From: an uncultured Alphaproteobacteria bacterium
Lineage (GTDB): Bacteria; Pseudomonadota; Alphaproteobacteria; HIMB59; GCA-002718135
Direction of reading: 5' to 3'
DNA: 34,012 bases
Assembly (NCBI GenBank): GCA_902602135.1
Contig: CACKQA010000004.1
Span: 1-34,012, forward strand
In this document: positions 1-8,588 of the stretch, piece by piece
How the letters are laid out: each line of letters opens with the position of its first letter
How positions within the stretch are numbered: the first letter of the stretch is position 1
Translations under genes and position numbers: made by a program
Notes under the pieces: generated by a model
Databases searched by the model: none
What the model was told of the DNA's origin: nothing
What the model saw: only the letters and a program-made list of their open reading frames with translations

Positions 1-42
1 TTCATAACCTTCTTTTAATCTAACATTCATAATAATTTTCAT
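1..42 (-). CDS. 5' end of a truncated small ORF (MKIIMNVRLKEGYE...), possibly ABM/ferredoxin-fold family; continues beyond the window
   Basis: ATG on the minus strand at 40-42 preceded by a GGAAG-like RBS; open to position 1. Not in the ORF track because it is truncated. Confidence 0.45.
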   Translation of the reverse strand, partial: MKIIMNVRLKEGYE

Positions 43-65
43 AATACTTCCTTTTTTCTATTTAT

Positions 66-389
66 TTAATTTGCTTCTATAATTACCAAATTTCTCACAA
101 CAACATCCTCTTTATTTTCGCCTAAATATGCCAAAGCTTCTTGATAACGAGGATCATTGTACCCATCTATTGCATCTTGTACGCTATTAAATTCAACAAC
201 TGCTGAATATAATAAATCAAAATTCTTTTGAATATAGAACTTTGGTTCACTGCTAGCAGTAGGAACAAAATTTCCTGATTTCTTTTCTGCCTCCTCAGCA
301 ACAATATTCATAAATTTTTCTAAATATTGACCCCATTTTTCTTCATTTTTAATTTCTTTTACTTGTCCTACCCAATATCCTTTTTTCAT
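66..389 (-). CDS. DUF1330-like small protein (dimeric alpha/beta barrel type)
   Basis: 107 aa ORF; pattern GYWVGQVKEIKNEEKWGQYLEKF...FNSVQDAIDGYNDPRYQEALAYL...VVRNLVIIEAN resembles DUF1330. Confidence 0.7.
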   Translation of the reverse strand: MKKGYWVGQVKEIKNEEKWGQYLEKFMNIVAEEAEKKSGNFVPTASSEPKFYIQKNFDLLYSAVVEFNSVQDAIDGYNDPRYQEALAYLGENKEDVVVRNLVIIEAN

Positions 390-414
390 AAATCCTCCTT
401 AAAAATAAGTTTAT

Positions 415-735
415 TTACATTTCTGTAGCGCCAGTTTCTGTTCTCCAAATTAATCCATCTTTTTTTAATGCAACCATCATTAAGGCTTCCTTATCTCCAG
501 ATGCATAAGTATTAAAGCGATGTGTAACTAAAATTTCATCATTTTCATAAATACAACGAACTTTATCTTGAGTAATATTATTGAACATTTCTAATGTTTG
601 TTCTTCACTTCCTTCACTTTTTTTAAAAACTTTATTTTGCTTATGACTAATAAATTCATGGTCTTCATGGAAAAGAGCTCTGTGAGCTTTTGCATCTTTT
701 TCTTCAAATGTTTTTTGTAATTTTTCAAATAACAT
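415..735 (-). CDS. SnoaL/NTF2-like small protein
   Basis: 106 aa ORF with NTF2-like pattern (FEEKDAKAHRALFHEDHEFISH...VRCIYENDEILVTHRF...LIWRTETGAT). Confidence 0.6.
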   Translation of the reverse strand: MLFEKLQKTFEEKDAKAHRALFHEDHEFISHKQNKVFKKSEGSEEQTLEMFNNITQDKVRCIYENDEILVTHRFNTYASGDKEALMMVALKKDGLIWRTETGATEM

Positions 736-970
736 AAATCTCCTTTTGTTTTTTAAAAATTAAAATTCAAATTTTACAATTTTATAAATATTCTATTATT
801 GAATAATAATTAAGTTAAGTAAAAATAATATTATTAATAAAAAATAATAAATATTGACGAATAGTTATTCAAACCTTTTAGTTTTATTTAAAAAAAGATT
901 GTTGATCTTGATAAATTTTTAATAAAAAATTCAATCATAATTTATAGTTAAATTGAAAGGAGAGTATTAA

Positions 971-1288
971 ATGTCAATTTTTGTATCACTTGGTATTTAT
1001 TCTCAAAAAGGTGCTGACGGTATTATTAATGGAGACTCTGACAGAAAAGCAGCTATGGAAAAAATGGTTAGCAGTGTTGGGGGTAAATTAATTGATTATC
1101 ATATAACAAGAGGTCAGTATGATTTTGTGATGATTACTGAGGCAGAATCATTTGAAAGTATGGCTGCTTGCGCTTTAAAAGCAAAAGCTGCAGGTACTCT
1201 TACTGAGGCAGTTACTTTAGAGTCTGTTGATTTAAACAAAGTAAGAGAAATGGGAAATAAAGTCGATTTTTCTCCTCCAACTTCGTAA
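971..1288 (+). CDS. GYD domain protein
   Basis: 105 aa ORF with RBS (aaaggag); YSQKGADGI...GGKLIDYHITRGQYDFVMITEAES matches the GYD family pattern. Confidence 0.75.
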   Translation: MSIFVSLGIYSQKGADGIINGDSDRKAAMEKMVSSVGGKLIDYHITRGQYDFVMITEAESFESMAACALKAKAAGTLTEAVTLESVDLNKVREMGNKVDFSPPTS

Positions 1289-1293
1289 TTTAA

Positions 1294-1321
1294 GAAGCAC
1301 TCAAACTAGAGTGCTTTTTTT
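1294..1321 (+). terminator. Rho-independent terminator after the GYD gene
   Basis: Perfect hairpin AAGCACTC-AAACTA-GAGTGCTT (1295-1316) followed by a T tract. Confidence 0.8.
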
Positions 1322-1328
1322 CATTAAA

Positions 1329-1718
1329 TTAAATAAATTTTTCTTTTCTTATGTAACCAACTTCTGTTGTTTTAAAGTGTTTGAAGGGTACATTTAGAGC
1401 CTTAATTGCATTGATTGTTTCATCAGTAATATTACCGTAAACTTCTATTTCAAATTTATCAGCTATTTCTTGATGTTTTTCTACATATGCTACAACAGGA
1501 GGGTTATTAATGTGATGAACCATTGCCTCACTTGTACGGTAGACTTCACTCCAGGTAAACTCTAAGGGATCTGTTGGATCTTGATCAAAAGTATGGATCA
1601 GCATATCTGGTTCTGATGCATTAACGGCGTCATCAGCTTCTTTTGCTATCTTGAGATACTCTTCAATCTTACCTTCTTTTACACGTATTCTAGCTATTAA
1701 AATAAAAGGATTAGACAT
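1329..1718 (-). CDS. Antibiotic biosynthesis monooxygenase (ABM)-like protein
   Basis: 129 aa; NPFILIARIRVKEGKIEEYLKIAKEADDAVNASEPDMLIHTFDQDPTDPLEFTWSEVYRTSEAMVHHI is typical of ABM domains. Confidence 0.75.
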   Translation of the reverse strand: MSNPFILIARIRVKEGKIEEYLKIAKEADDAVNASEPDMLIHTFDQDPTDPLEFTWSEVYRTSEAMVHHINNPPVVAYVEKHQEIADKFEIEVYGNITDETINAIKALNVPFKHFKTTEVGYIRKEKFI

Positions 1719-1983
1719 ATTATTTATCTTAACATAATCAAGATACTTTCACACTAATAAGTACTAAACAATCTTTTTAATTGGTAATGGGTTTCAAAAC
1801 TAAAAATGCCAACTCCAAAATGCGTTAAGATAACAATTAGATTTATAAATTTGCTAGGTAACTTAGATTTATTTTTCTAAAATTATTAAAAAAAGAAATT
1901 GTAAATGTAGTTAAAATGTAACCAAAATTTAATATTTTATTTTTATATTAATTTTTTATATTCTTATAAAATAAAAATCATAA

Positions 1984-2901
1984 ATGTCTAAAACTGCAAT
2001 AGTAACAGGTGCATCTCGTGGATTTGGTCGAGGTATAGCTCATGTTCTTGCTACCGAAGGTAATTTCAAGGTATTTGCAACTGCAAGAAATAAATCTGCT
2101 CTTGATGCTCTAAAAAATGAAGTTGATTCTTTTAAAGGTGATGGAGAATTGATTCCTTATGTTTTAGATCAAAATAATGATGAAGATGTCAAAAAATTTT
2201 CTGAAGAAATAATTTTAAAAGAAAAAAAAATAGATTTACTCGTAAATAGTGCTTATCAAGGGCTAGTAGCAATGACACCTCATTTTGGTAAGCCATTTTG
2301 GGAGAGACCTATCTCAGTGTATGACGGACATATGAATGTAGGTGTTAGAAGCTCATATGTAATGAGTAAGCTAATAGTACCATCAATGATAAAAAACAAT
2401 AATGGGCTGATTTTACAAATTTCTAGTTATGGAGGTTTTTTTTATCTTTTTGATGTTGGGTATGGAGTTGCACATGCTGCAATGGATCGTCTGAGTTGTG
2501 ATATGGCTATTGAGTTAAAAGAGCATAATGTAAAAGCAATAACTTTACATCCTGGAGGTGGTCAAACAGAAATTACTGCATTTCCTGATGGAGAAAGTCC
2601 AAAATTTGTTGGTCGAGCTGTATATGCTTTAATTGAAAAAGCTGATGACTCTTTTTTATCTAAATCAAATGGGAAAACATTATTTACAATTGATTTGGCA
2701 AAAAAATTTGATTTTAGAGAAGATTATGATCATGATGGATCTATCAATGAAGCACGTTATGAAAATTCAAAACCTATTAAGGAAATGATGTTAAAGGCAT
2801 TACCACAATATGATAGTGAATCTCCATTACCATCATTCAAAGATACTAATAATTCTGGTTTTGCAGATTTATTTCCTGGAGCAAAAAATAAAAAATTATA
2901 A
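1984..2901 (+). CDS. Short-chain dehydrogenase/reductase (DHRS1-like SDR)
   Basis: N-terminal TGASRGFGRGIA Rossmann motif, VNSA (NNAG-like) segment, ISSYGG and YGVAH at the catalytic Tyr position. Confidence 0.85.
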   Translation: MSKTAIVTGASRGFGRGIAHVLATEGNFKVFATARNKSALDALKNEVDSFKGDGELIPYVLDQNNDEDVKKFSEEIILKEKKIDLLVNSAYQGLVAMTPHFGKPFWERPISVYDGHMNVGVRSSYVMSKLIVPSMIKNNNGLILQISSYGGFFYLFDVGYGVAHAAMDRLSCDMAIELKEHNVKAITLHPGGGQTEITAFPDGESPKFVGRAVYALIEKADDSFLSKSNGKTLFTIDLAKKFDFREDYDHDGSINEARYENSKPIKEMMLKALPQYDSESPLPSFKDTNNSGFADLFPGAKNKKL

Positions 2902-2913
2902 AGGAGTTATAAA

Positions 2914-3225
2914 ATGTCATTAATGGTTTGGATCAAAGTTCATATTAAAGAAGGTAAAATGGAAGAATATATAAATTTACATAACTTACCAAATGGAAGG
3001 GCTTACACTTTATCGCAAGAAGGGTGCAAAAGTATTATTAGATCCATAGATACAGAAAATAAAAATGTTTTACTTTTAACCGAGGAATGGAGTAGTATGG
3101 ATGATTGGGATAAATATATAGCTAAAAGAGAAAGTGGTGAAGAAGACGATAATTTTTTAAAGAAGATAGAAAATCTTCTTACCGATAAAGGTCACGAAAT
3201 CACTTTTTCAGAAATAACTAAATAA
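2914..3225 (+). CDS. ABM-like small protein, probably co-transcribed with the upstream SDR
   Basis: 103 aa; MSLMVWIKVHIKEGKMEEYINLH...VLLLTEEWSSMDDWDKYIAKRESG; starts 12 nt after the SDR with a clear AAGGAG RBS. Confidence 0.65.
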   Translation: MSLMVWIKVHIKEGKMEEYINLHNLPNGRAYTLSQEGCKSIIRSIDTENKNVLLLTEEWSSMDDWDKYIAKRESGEEDDNFLKKIENLLTDKGHEITFSEITK

Positions 3226-3273
3226 ATTGATTTATGTTTGTGACAAAAGAATTTGGCAATAATAAATAGTGGT

Positions 3274-3295
3274 TTAGCCCTTAAAAAAGGGCTAA
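3274..3295. terminator. Bidirectional terminator between convergent genes
   Basis: Perfect inverted repeat TTAGCCCTT-AAAA-AAGGGCTAA between the stops at 3225 (+) and 3300 (-). Confidence 0.65.
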
Positions 3296-3299
3296 TTAA

Positions 3300-3782
3300 T
3301 TATTGTGGTAATACTACTTTATTAATGACATGAATAACGCCATTTGTAGTTTCAATATCTGCAGTAATTACTTCTGCATCATTTACAAAAACTTTACCGT
3401 TTTCTGCTTTTACAATTAATTTTTGACCATTAACTGTTACTGCTTCGATGGTTCCAGATATGTCTCCTGACATTACTTTTCCTGAAAGCACATGGTACGT
3501 TAAAATTCCTGCTAGAGTACTTTTGTTCTCTGGCTTAAGAAGATCATTTAGTGTTGCTTCGTCAATTAGAGCAAATGCATCGTCTGTTGGTGCAAATACT
3601 GTAAAAGGACCCATGCCTTTAAGTGTATCAACTAAGTCAGCTGCTTGTACTGCAGCAACCAATGTATTAAACGCGCCAGCTTTAACAGCAGTGTCAACAA
3701 TATCATGTTTGTGTCCGTCTGCTTTTAAAACATTAGCAAAAAATACGAATGGAATAATTAATGTAATAAATATTTTTTTCAT
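3300..3782 (-). CDS. Secreted fasciclin (FAS1)-domain protein
   Basis: Signal peptide plus [14 protein letters not shown]...[16 protein letters not shown]...[16 protein letters not shown]1 motifs. Confidence 0.92.
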   Translation of the reverse strand: MKKIFITLIIPFVFFANVLKADGHKHDIVDTAVKAGAFNTLVAAVQAADLVDTLKGMGPFTVFAPTDDAFALIDEATLNDLLKPENKSTLAGILTYHVLSGKVMSGDISGTIEAVTVNGQKLIVKAENGKVFVNDAEVITADIETTNGVIHVINKVVLPQ

Positions 3783-4096
3783 ATTATTTCCTTTTCTAAT
3801 ATTTTGAAATAGTTTGAAAAAAAATAAAAAAATGTGACAACCTGTACAAAATGAAATTTTTTTAAAATTTTTTTTTAATTTTTTTTTATAAAATTAATTT
3901 TTATAAATTTGACTTTTATAAGTATTAATAGTGTGGCGTATGTGTCGCGATCACTTACGACTAATAAAAAAGAAGAGTTGTTTGTCTAAGGAGACAGGAT
4001 AATATAAAAAATAATTTAAAAAGAAAATTTATTTTCAAATATCAATAATATTTAACAAAGTATTTACTATTTAAAATAAAGACCTATTTATTATAG

Positions 4097-4465
4097 ATGC
4101 GACAATTTATAGTTGAATGTTGGGATAGTATTATGAATCATGACTTTAACCCATTAAAGCACATTCCCGACCTACAAGTAAGACACATGGTATTGCAAAT
4201 ATTAGCTTGGATGTGGTGCATCGCATTTAGTCTCTATGTAGGATCATGGTATGTAATGGGAGTAACTTTTGCTACACATTTTCTTTTAATCGCAGCTATT
4301 GCTATCACTATTGCTACTTTTAAAATATCTGAGAATGTTTATAAATTTAAAGAAGGTTACCATTCAGCGAATAGAGCACGAGGTAGCGTTATTTATAGAG
4401 ATAAATATGGTAACCCCTATAAAGTTGAACTGCCAAAAAATGATCCAGGTGGAGAACACGACTAA
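4097..4465 (+). CDS. Small membrane protein of unknown function (two predicted TM segments)
   Basis: 122 aa ORF with two hydrophobic stretches (MVLQILAWMWCIAFSLYVGSWYVMGVTF / ATHFLLIAAIAITIATF). Confidence 0.6.
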   Translation: MRQFIVECWDSIMNHDFNPLKHIPDLQVRHMVLQILAWMWCIAFSLYVGSWYVMGVTFATHFLLIAAIAITIATFKISENVYKFKEGYHSANRARGSVIYRDKYGNPYKVELPKNDPGGEHD

Positions 4466-4543
4466 TCCTTTTAAATAAATAACAACCTCTGACTTGATAG
4501 ATTAACAATTAAAAATAATTAGTGATTATTGTGAAGAAGATTA

Positions 4544-4960
4544 ATGAATATTAGATTTTATATAAAGATCATAGTTGGTTTATTGATTTTTAAATTTGCA
4601 TTTGCAGAAGTTATAGATGTTGATGATCAAGAAATGATAAAATTATCAAACGATAATATTCCAATTGTAGATGTAAGAAGAAGTTCAGAGTGGGATCAAA
4701 CCGGCGTTATTCCAAATAGTATTTTACTAACTTTTTTTGATGATGAGGGGAATTATAATTTTGATGAATGGTACGAAAAATTACAACTAGAAATAAATGT
4801 AACCGATCCAATAATCTTAATTTGTAGATCAGGAAAAAGGTCTAAGGTAATTGCAAATATGATAGATGAGAAATTTAATACTATTATTTACAATGCACAA
4901 AGTGGAATAAACTCTTGGATTAGTAAAAAATTAATAACAGTTGAGCATCAAACTAATTAA
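4544..4960 (+). CDS. Secreted rhodanese-like domain protein
   Basis: Signal peptide; NIPIVDVRRSSEWDQTGVIPNS and active-site loop ICRSGKRS. Confidence 0.85.
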   Translation: MNIRFYIKIIVGLLIFKFAFAEVIDVDDQEMIKLSNDNIPIVDVRRSSEWDQTGVIPNSILLTFFDDEGNYNFDEWYEKLQLEINVTDPIILICRSGKRSKVIANMIDEKFNTIIYNAQSGINSWISKKLITVEHQTN

Positions 4961-5052
4961 TAAAAATAGAATTTTTTTTTCTTTCTTTCGCTTAGCTTCA
5001 ATTAGAATCAAATGTTTTTTAAAATTTTCAGATAATTATACTCTAAATAATT

Positions 5053-5661
5053 TTATGCTTTTACAAATGCATTAAAAGAAAAACATCTTCGCTCGCCATC
5101 TTTACGAAACGGATGAACATCATGCATTAAAAAAGCAGGAAATAAATACATATCTCCGACACGAGGTTTAAAGGTAATACGATGCTTTACCAAAGGAGGG
5201 CTATTACGTGGCATAGAGACACGACCATCAAAAAAAGAGAGTCTACCTGCAAAAGCTATCTCTTTGTTATATTTAATAGAATTTGGAACCTCAAGATAAC
5301 ACACTCCACTAACGTTACCTCTATGAATATGTGGTGGATTAAAATCACCTGCAAATTGTCTAACGATCCATGCGCGATCAATTTTAATAGAAGAGGGTTT
5401 TATTTGAATAACGTTTTTGTAATAAGATTGAATAATGCGGTTAAGTTGTTTTTCTAAACCGCTTCTAAAAAGAAAATCCTTTGTTAAGCGAAATTGTTGC
5501 TGAACATTTCCCACTAATCTGTGCGAATGATCTAACACTTTACTTTTATGTTTACTGTCAATTATTTTATTAGCATAAGAATTAACTTTATCAGTCAATT
5601 TATTTGATAAATTATATTTACCTATTGTGGGTCCAAAGGGTTTATAATACGTTTCTTTCAT
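5053..5661 (-). CDS. Putative 2OG-Fe(II) oxygenase
   Basis: 202 aa; FNPPHIHRGNVSGVCYLEVP, FPAFLMHDVHPF, GERRCFSFNAFV match the HxH...H...R oxygenase pattern. Confidence 0.75.
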   Translation of the reverse strand: MKETYYKPFGPTIGKYNLSNKLTDKVNSYANKIIDSKHKSKVLDHSHRLVGNVQQQFRLTKDFLFRSGLEKQLNRIIQSYYKNVIQIKPSSIKIDRAWIVRQFAGDFNPPHIHRGNVSGVCYLEVPNSIKYNKEIAFAGRLSFFDGRVSMPRNSPPLVKHRITFKPRVGDMYLFPAFLMHDVHPFRKDGERRCFSFNAFVKA

Positions 5662-5810
5662 ACATTTTTATTTAATAACAGTCTTAGTAAAATCAATTAA
5701 CTTTCACACCTTTCATCATCTAGTTCTTCTAATCTGATGAAAACATAGTGAACGAAAAAGAAGATTATTTTTGTTTACCAAAGATATTTCAAATATTTCA
5801 GCATTAAGTA

Positions 5811-6731
5811 TTGTTGATTGAAACATCAAACTCTAATAAACTAAACATAAATAAAAATATGAGAGAAACTGAAAAAAAAGAAGCTACTTATAATAATATT
5901 GAAAAGTGGGATACAAATAAATTACTTGAGGAGTTACTTCAATCACAGAACAAATCGTTTATAGCGGTAAAAAATTCTCTTAAAGATATTGAATTTGCTG
6001 TATCTTCCTCAATAAAAAAACTTGCAAAAAAAAATTCTAAAATTGTTTATGTCGGTGCTGGCACCTCTGGAAGAATTGGAGCTATCGATGGTGTAGAGCT
6101 CATTCCAACATTTGGTTGGCCTTATGAAAGAGTGCAATTTTGTTTCTCAGGTGATAATCCACTTAAACCAACAGAAGGTTCCGAAGACAGTGAAGAACTT
6201 GCTATACAACATTTCAATGATAAAAAAATAAATCAAGATGATGTTGTTATAGGTATAGCAGCAAGTGGATCAACTAAATATACTTTAAAAATTATTGAAT
6301 TAGCAAAAAATATTGGTGCATTAACTATTGGGGTTTCAAATAACAAAAATTCTTTACTAAAAAATTTAGCAGAAATAAACATATGCCTAGAAACTGGAAG
6401 TGAATTTTTAGCTGGTTCTACGCGTTTAGCTGCAGGAACAAGTCAAAAAATTGCTCTCAATCTTTTTTCAACTTCCTTAATGATAAAATTAAATAGAGTT
6501 TATAAAGGTTTCATGATTGATGTTATTGCATCAAATGAAAAATTAAAAAAAAGAGCGCAATTTATATTATCAGAAATCACTGGATGTTCAGAAAAAATTG
6601 CTAATAATCTTTTATTGCAAACAAATTATAATATTCGCATGTCTCTTATGCTTTTTCATAATTATACTATTGAAGATGCAAAAAAAATTCTTGAAGAAAA
6701 CGACAATAATCTTCATAAGATTTTAAAATAA
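5811..6731 (+). CDS. murQ: N-acetylmuramic acid 6-phosphate etherase; real start may be the ATG at 5859
   Basis: VYVGAGTSGRIGAIDGVELIPTFGWP, GEDNPL-like GDNPLKPTEGSEDS, VIGIAASGSTKYT, LAGSTRLAAGTSQKIALN. Confidence 0.93.
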   Translation: MLIETSNSNKLNINKNMRETEKKEATYNNIEKWDTNKLLEELLQSQNKSFIAVKNSLKDIEFAVSSSIKKLAKKNSKIVYVGAGTSGRIGAIDGVELIPTFGWPYERVQFCFSGDNPLKPTEGSEDSEELAIQHFNDKKINQDDVVIGIAASGSTKYTLKIIELAKNIGALTIGVSNNKNSLLKNLAEINICLETGSEFLAGSTRLAAGTSQKIALNLFSTSLMIKLNRVYKGFMIDVIASNEKLKKRAQFILSEITGCSEKIANNLLLQTNYNIRMSLMLFHNYTIEDAKKILEENDNNLHKILK

Positions 6732-6738
6732 TATAAAT

Positions 6739-7632
6739 TTAAAATTTATTTTCAAATTCTCCTTTTAGTCGAGGATCAAGTCTATCTCTCAAACAATCTC
6801 CAAGTAGGTTAAATCCAAAAGAAAGAAATAAAATTGCTAAGCCCGAAAATACCGCTGGCCAAGGAGATAATAAAAGAAAATTTCGACCTTCAGATAATGA
6901 TAATCCTAAAGACGGAATAGGGGGTTGCGCGCCTAATCCCAAAAATGAAAGTGAAGCCTCTACTAATATTGCAGCAGATAATAAAAGACTTGACTGAACT
7001 AAAATAACAGAAGTCAAATTTGGAAGTATATGAAAAAAAATAATCCTAAAATCTGATGCTCCAACAGATAAAGCACTTTCAACATACTCTGTTTCACAGA
7101 TAACTAGCGCAGGTCCACGAATTAATCTTGAAAAAATTGGTGTATAAACGATGGCAATTGCAATTGCAGCTCCCCAAATACTTGGGCCTATTACTGCAAT
7201 TATGCCTATAGCCAATAATAGGATTGGAAATGCAAATAAAATATCCATAAATCGCATTATAATTCTGTCAAATAAACCTCTGTAATAGGCAGCTAACAAG
7301 CCAATAGTTCCACCAATAATAAGCGATAAAATTACAGCAAGTGAGCTAGTTAATAATGATGTTTGATAACCATACACAACTCTGGCTAAAACATCTCTAC
7401 CTAAATGGTCAGTACCAAATAAATTCATTAAGTTAGGATCTTTCAATCGATTGATCATGATCATTTTATATGGATCTTGAAAGCCTAATATTGGCGCACA
7501 AATAGCTAGTGCGACTTGGAAGGAAACTATAATAATTGAAAAAAATAATAACTTATCATTTTTCATAATATTTGAAAAAAATTTAATCATTTCTGGAAAT
7601 TCTTGGATCAATGAAAAGATATAAAATATCAA
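6739..7632 (-). CDS. Peptide-type ABC transporter permease (DppC/OppC-like); probable start near 7590
   Basis: GTDHLGRDVLARVVYGYQTSL, ASLSFLGLGAQPPIPSLG, GDCLRDRLDPRLKG. Confidence 0.92.
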   Translation of the reverse strand: MIFYIFSLIQEFPEMIKFFSNIMKNDKLLFFSIIIVSFQVALAICAPILGFQDPYKMIMINRLKDPNLMNLFGTDHLGRDVLARVVYGYQTSLLTSSLAVILSLIIGGTIGLLAAYYRGLFDRIIMRFMDILFAFPILLLAIGIIAVIGPSIWGAAIAIAIVYTPIFSRLIRGPALVICETEYVESALSVGASDFRIIFFHILPNLTSVILVQSSLLLSAAILVEASLSFLGLGAQPPIPSLGLSLSEGRNFLLLSPWPAVFSGLAILFLSFGFNLLGDCLRDRLDPRLKGEFENKF

Positions 7633-8539
7633 CTATAAAATTTACTAAAACAAATGCTGCGGTCATAACTAAAATACTTGATTGCAAAAGAGGATAATTA
7701 CGTTCTGCAATTGCGCCTAGTACTAAGCGTCCTAAACCTGGAATTGCAAAAACTTGTTCAATCACAATTGAGCCTCCTAAAAGATAACCAACAGATACAC
7801 CTACACTTGTAATATATGGTATTAGCGCATTGCGAAGAGCATGCTTATATACAGTAGAAAAATTACTGACACCTTTTGCTTTCGCTGTTCTTATATAGTG
7901 CTGACTTAATGCATCTAGCATTGCAGAGCGAATAAGTCTGGAGAGATTAGCAATCATAGGAAGTGAGAGTGCAAAGACTGGCAACACCATTCTTTTTAGA
8001 TTTTCAATGGGATCTTCAAAAAAAGGAACATACCCAAGAGCAATAAAACTTGGAAAAAGTTTTGCTACTAGAAATATAGATACAATACCTAACCAAAAAG
8101 AGGGAATAGTTAATCCTGCGATTGCCGTCACTCTAGCAAAAATCTCTGATATACTTCCACGTGATATTGCCATGAAACATCCAATGGGTATTGATAAGCC
8201 AGCTCCTATTAATACTGCTAAAACTGTTAACTCTATAGTGGGCCAAGCATTTAAATAAATTTCATCAATAACAGGTCTCCCAGTCCAAATAGAAGTCCCA
8301 AAATCACCTTTAAAAATATTGGACACCCAAAAAAAATATTGCTCTATAATTGATTTATCTAAACCTAATCTCGAGCGTAATTCATTCATCGCTTCATCAG
8401 TAATTTCAGTATTAGCTCCAAGCATGATTGCAACAGCATCACCTGGTATTAGTCGGATCATAGAAAATACGATGATTGAAATTCCAATTAGTACGATTGA
8501 AAGATCAAAAATACGATTGATAAGGTATTTGTAGTTCAT
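7583..8539 (-). CDS. Peptide-type ABC transporter permease (DppB/OppB-like)
   Basis: MIRLIPGDAVAIMLG, LGLDKSIIEQYFFWV, RTAKAKGVSNFSTVYKHALRNALIPYIT, EQVFAIPGLGRLVLGAI. Confidence 0.93.
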   Translation of the reverse strand: MNYKYLINRIFDLSIVLIGISIIVFSMIRLIPGDAVAIMLGANTEITDEAMNELRSRLGLDKSIIEQYFFWVSNIFKGDFGTSIWTGRPVIDEIYLNAWPTIELTVLAVLIGAGLSIPIGCFMAISRGSISEIFARVTAIAGLTIPSFWLGIVSIFLVAKLFPSFIALGYVPFFEDPIENLKRMVLPVFALSLPMIANLSRLIRSAMLDALSQHYIRTAKAKGVSNFSTVYKHALRNALIPYITSVGVSVGYLLGGSIVIEQVFAIPGLGRLVLGAIAERNYPLLQSSILVMTAAFVLVNFIVDILYLFIDPRISRND

Positions 8540-8541
8540 AT

Positions 8542-8578
8542 AAAAAAAACACCTTAATATAAATTAAGGTGTTTTTTT
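8542..8578. promoter_or_regulatory. Strong intergenic hairpin between the SBP gene and the permease gene
   Basis: A7CACCTTAAT-ATAA-ATTAAGGTGT7: a 16-bp perfect stem ending 2 nt before the permease start codon (minus strand). Confidence 0.8.
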
Positions 8579-8588
8579 AAGATTTTTA

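Noticed and set aside
3448-3807. ORF antisense to the fasciclin gene
   Set aside because: Fully overlaps a confidently identified CDS; no family resemblance.
3980-3994. Small hairpin TGTCT-AAGG-AGACA in the 3783-4096 gap, considered as an ncRNA or riboswitch
   Set aside because: Only a 5-bp stem; no recognisable riboswitch or ncRNA structure.
5182-5457. ORF antisense to the 2OG oxygenase
   Set aside because: Antisense shadow of a conserved gene.
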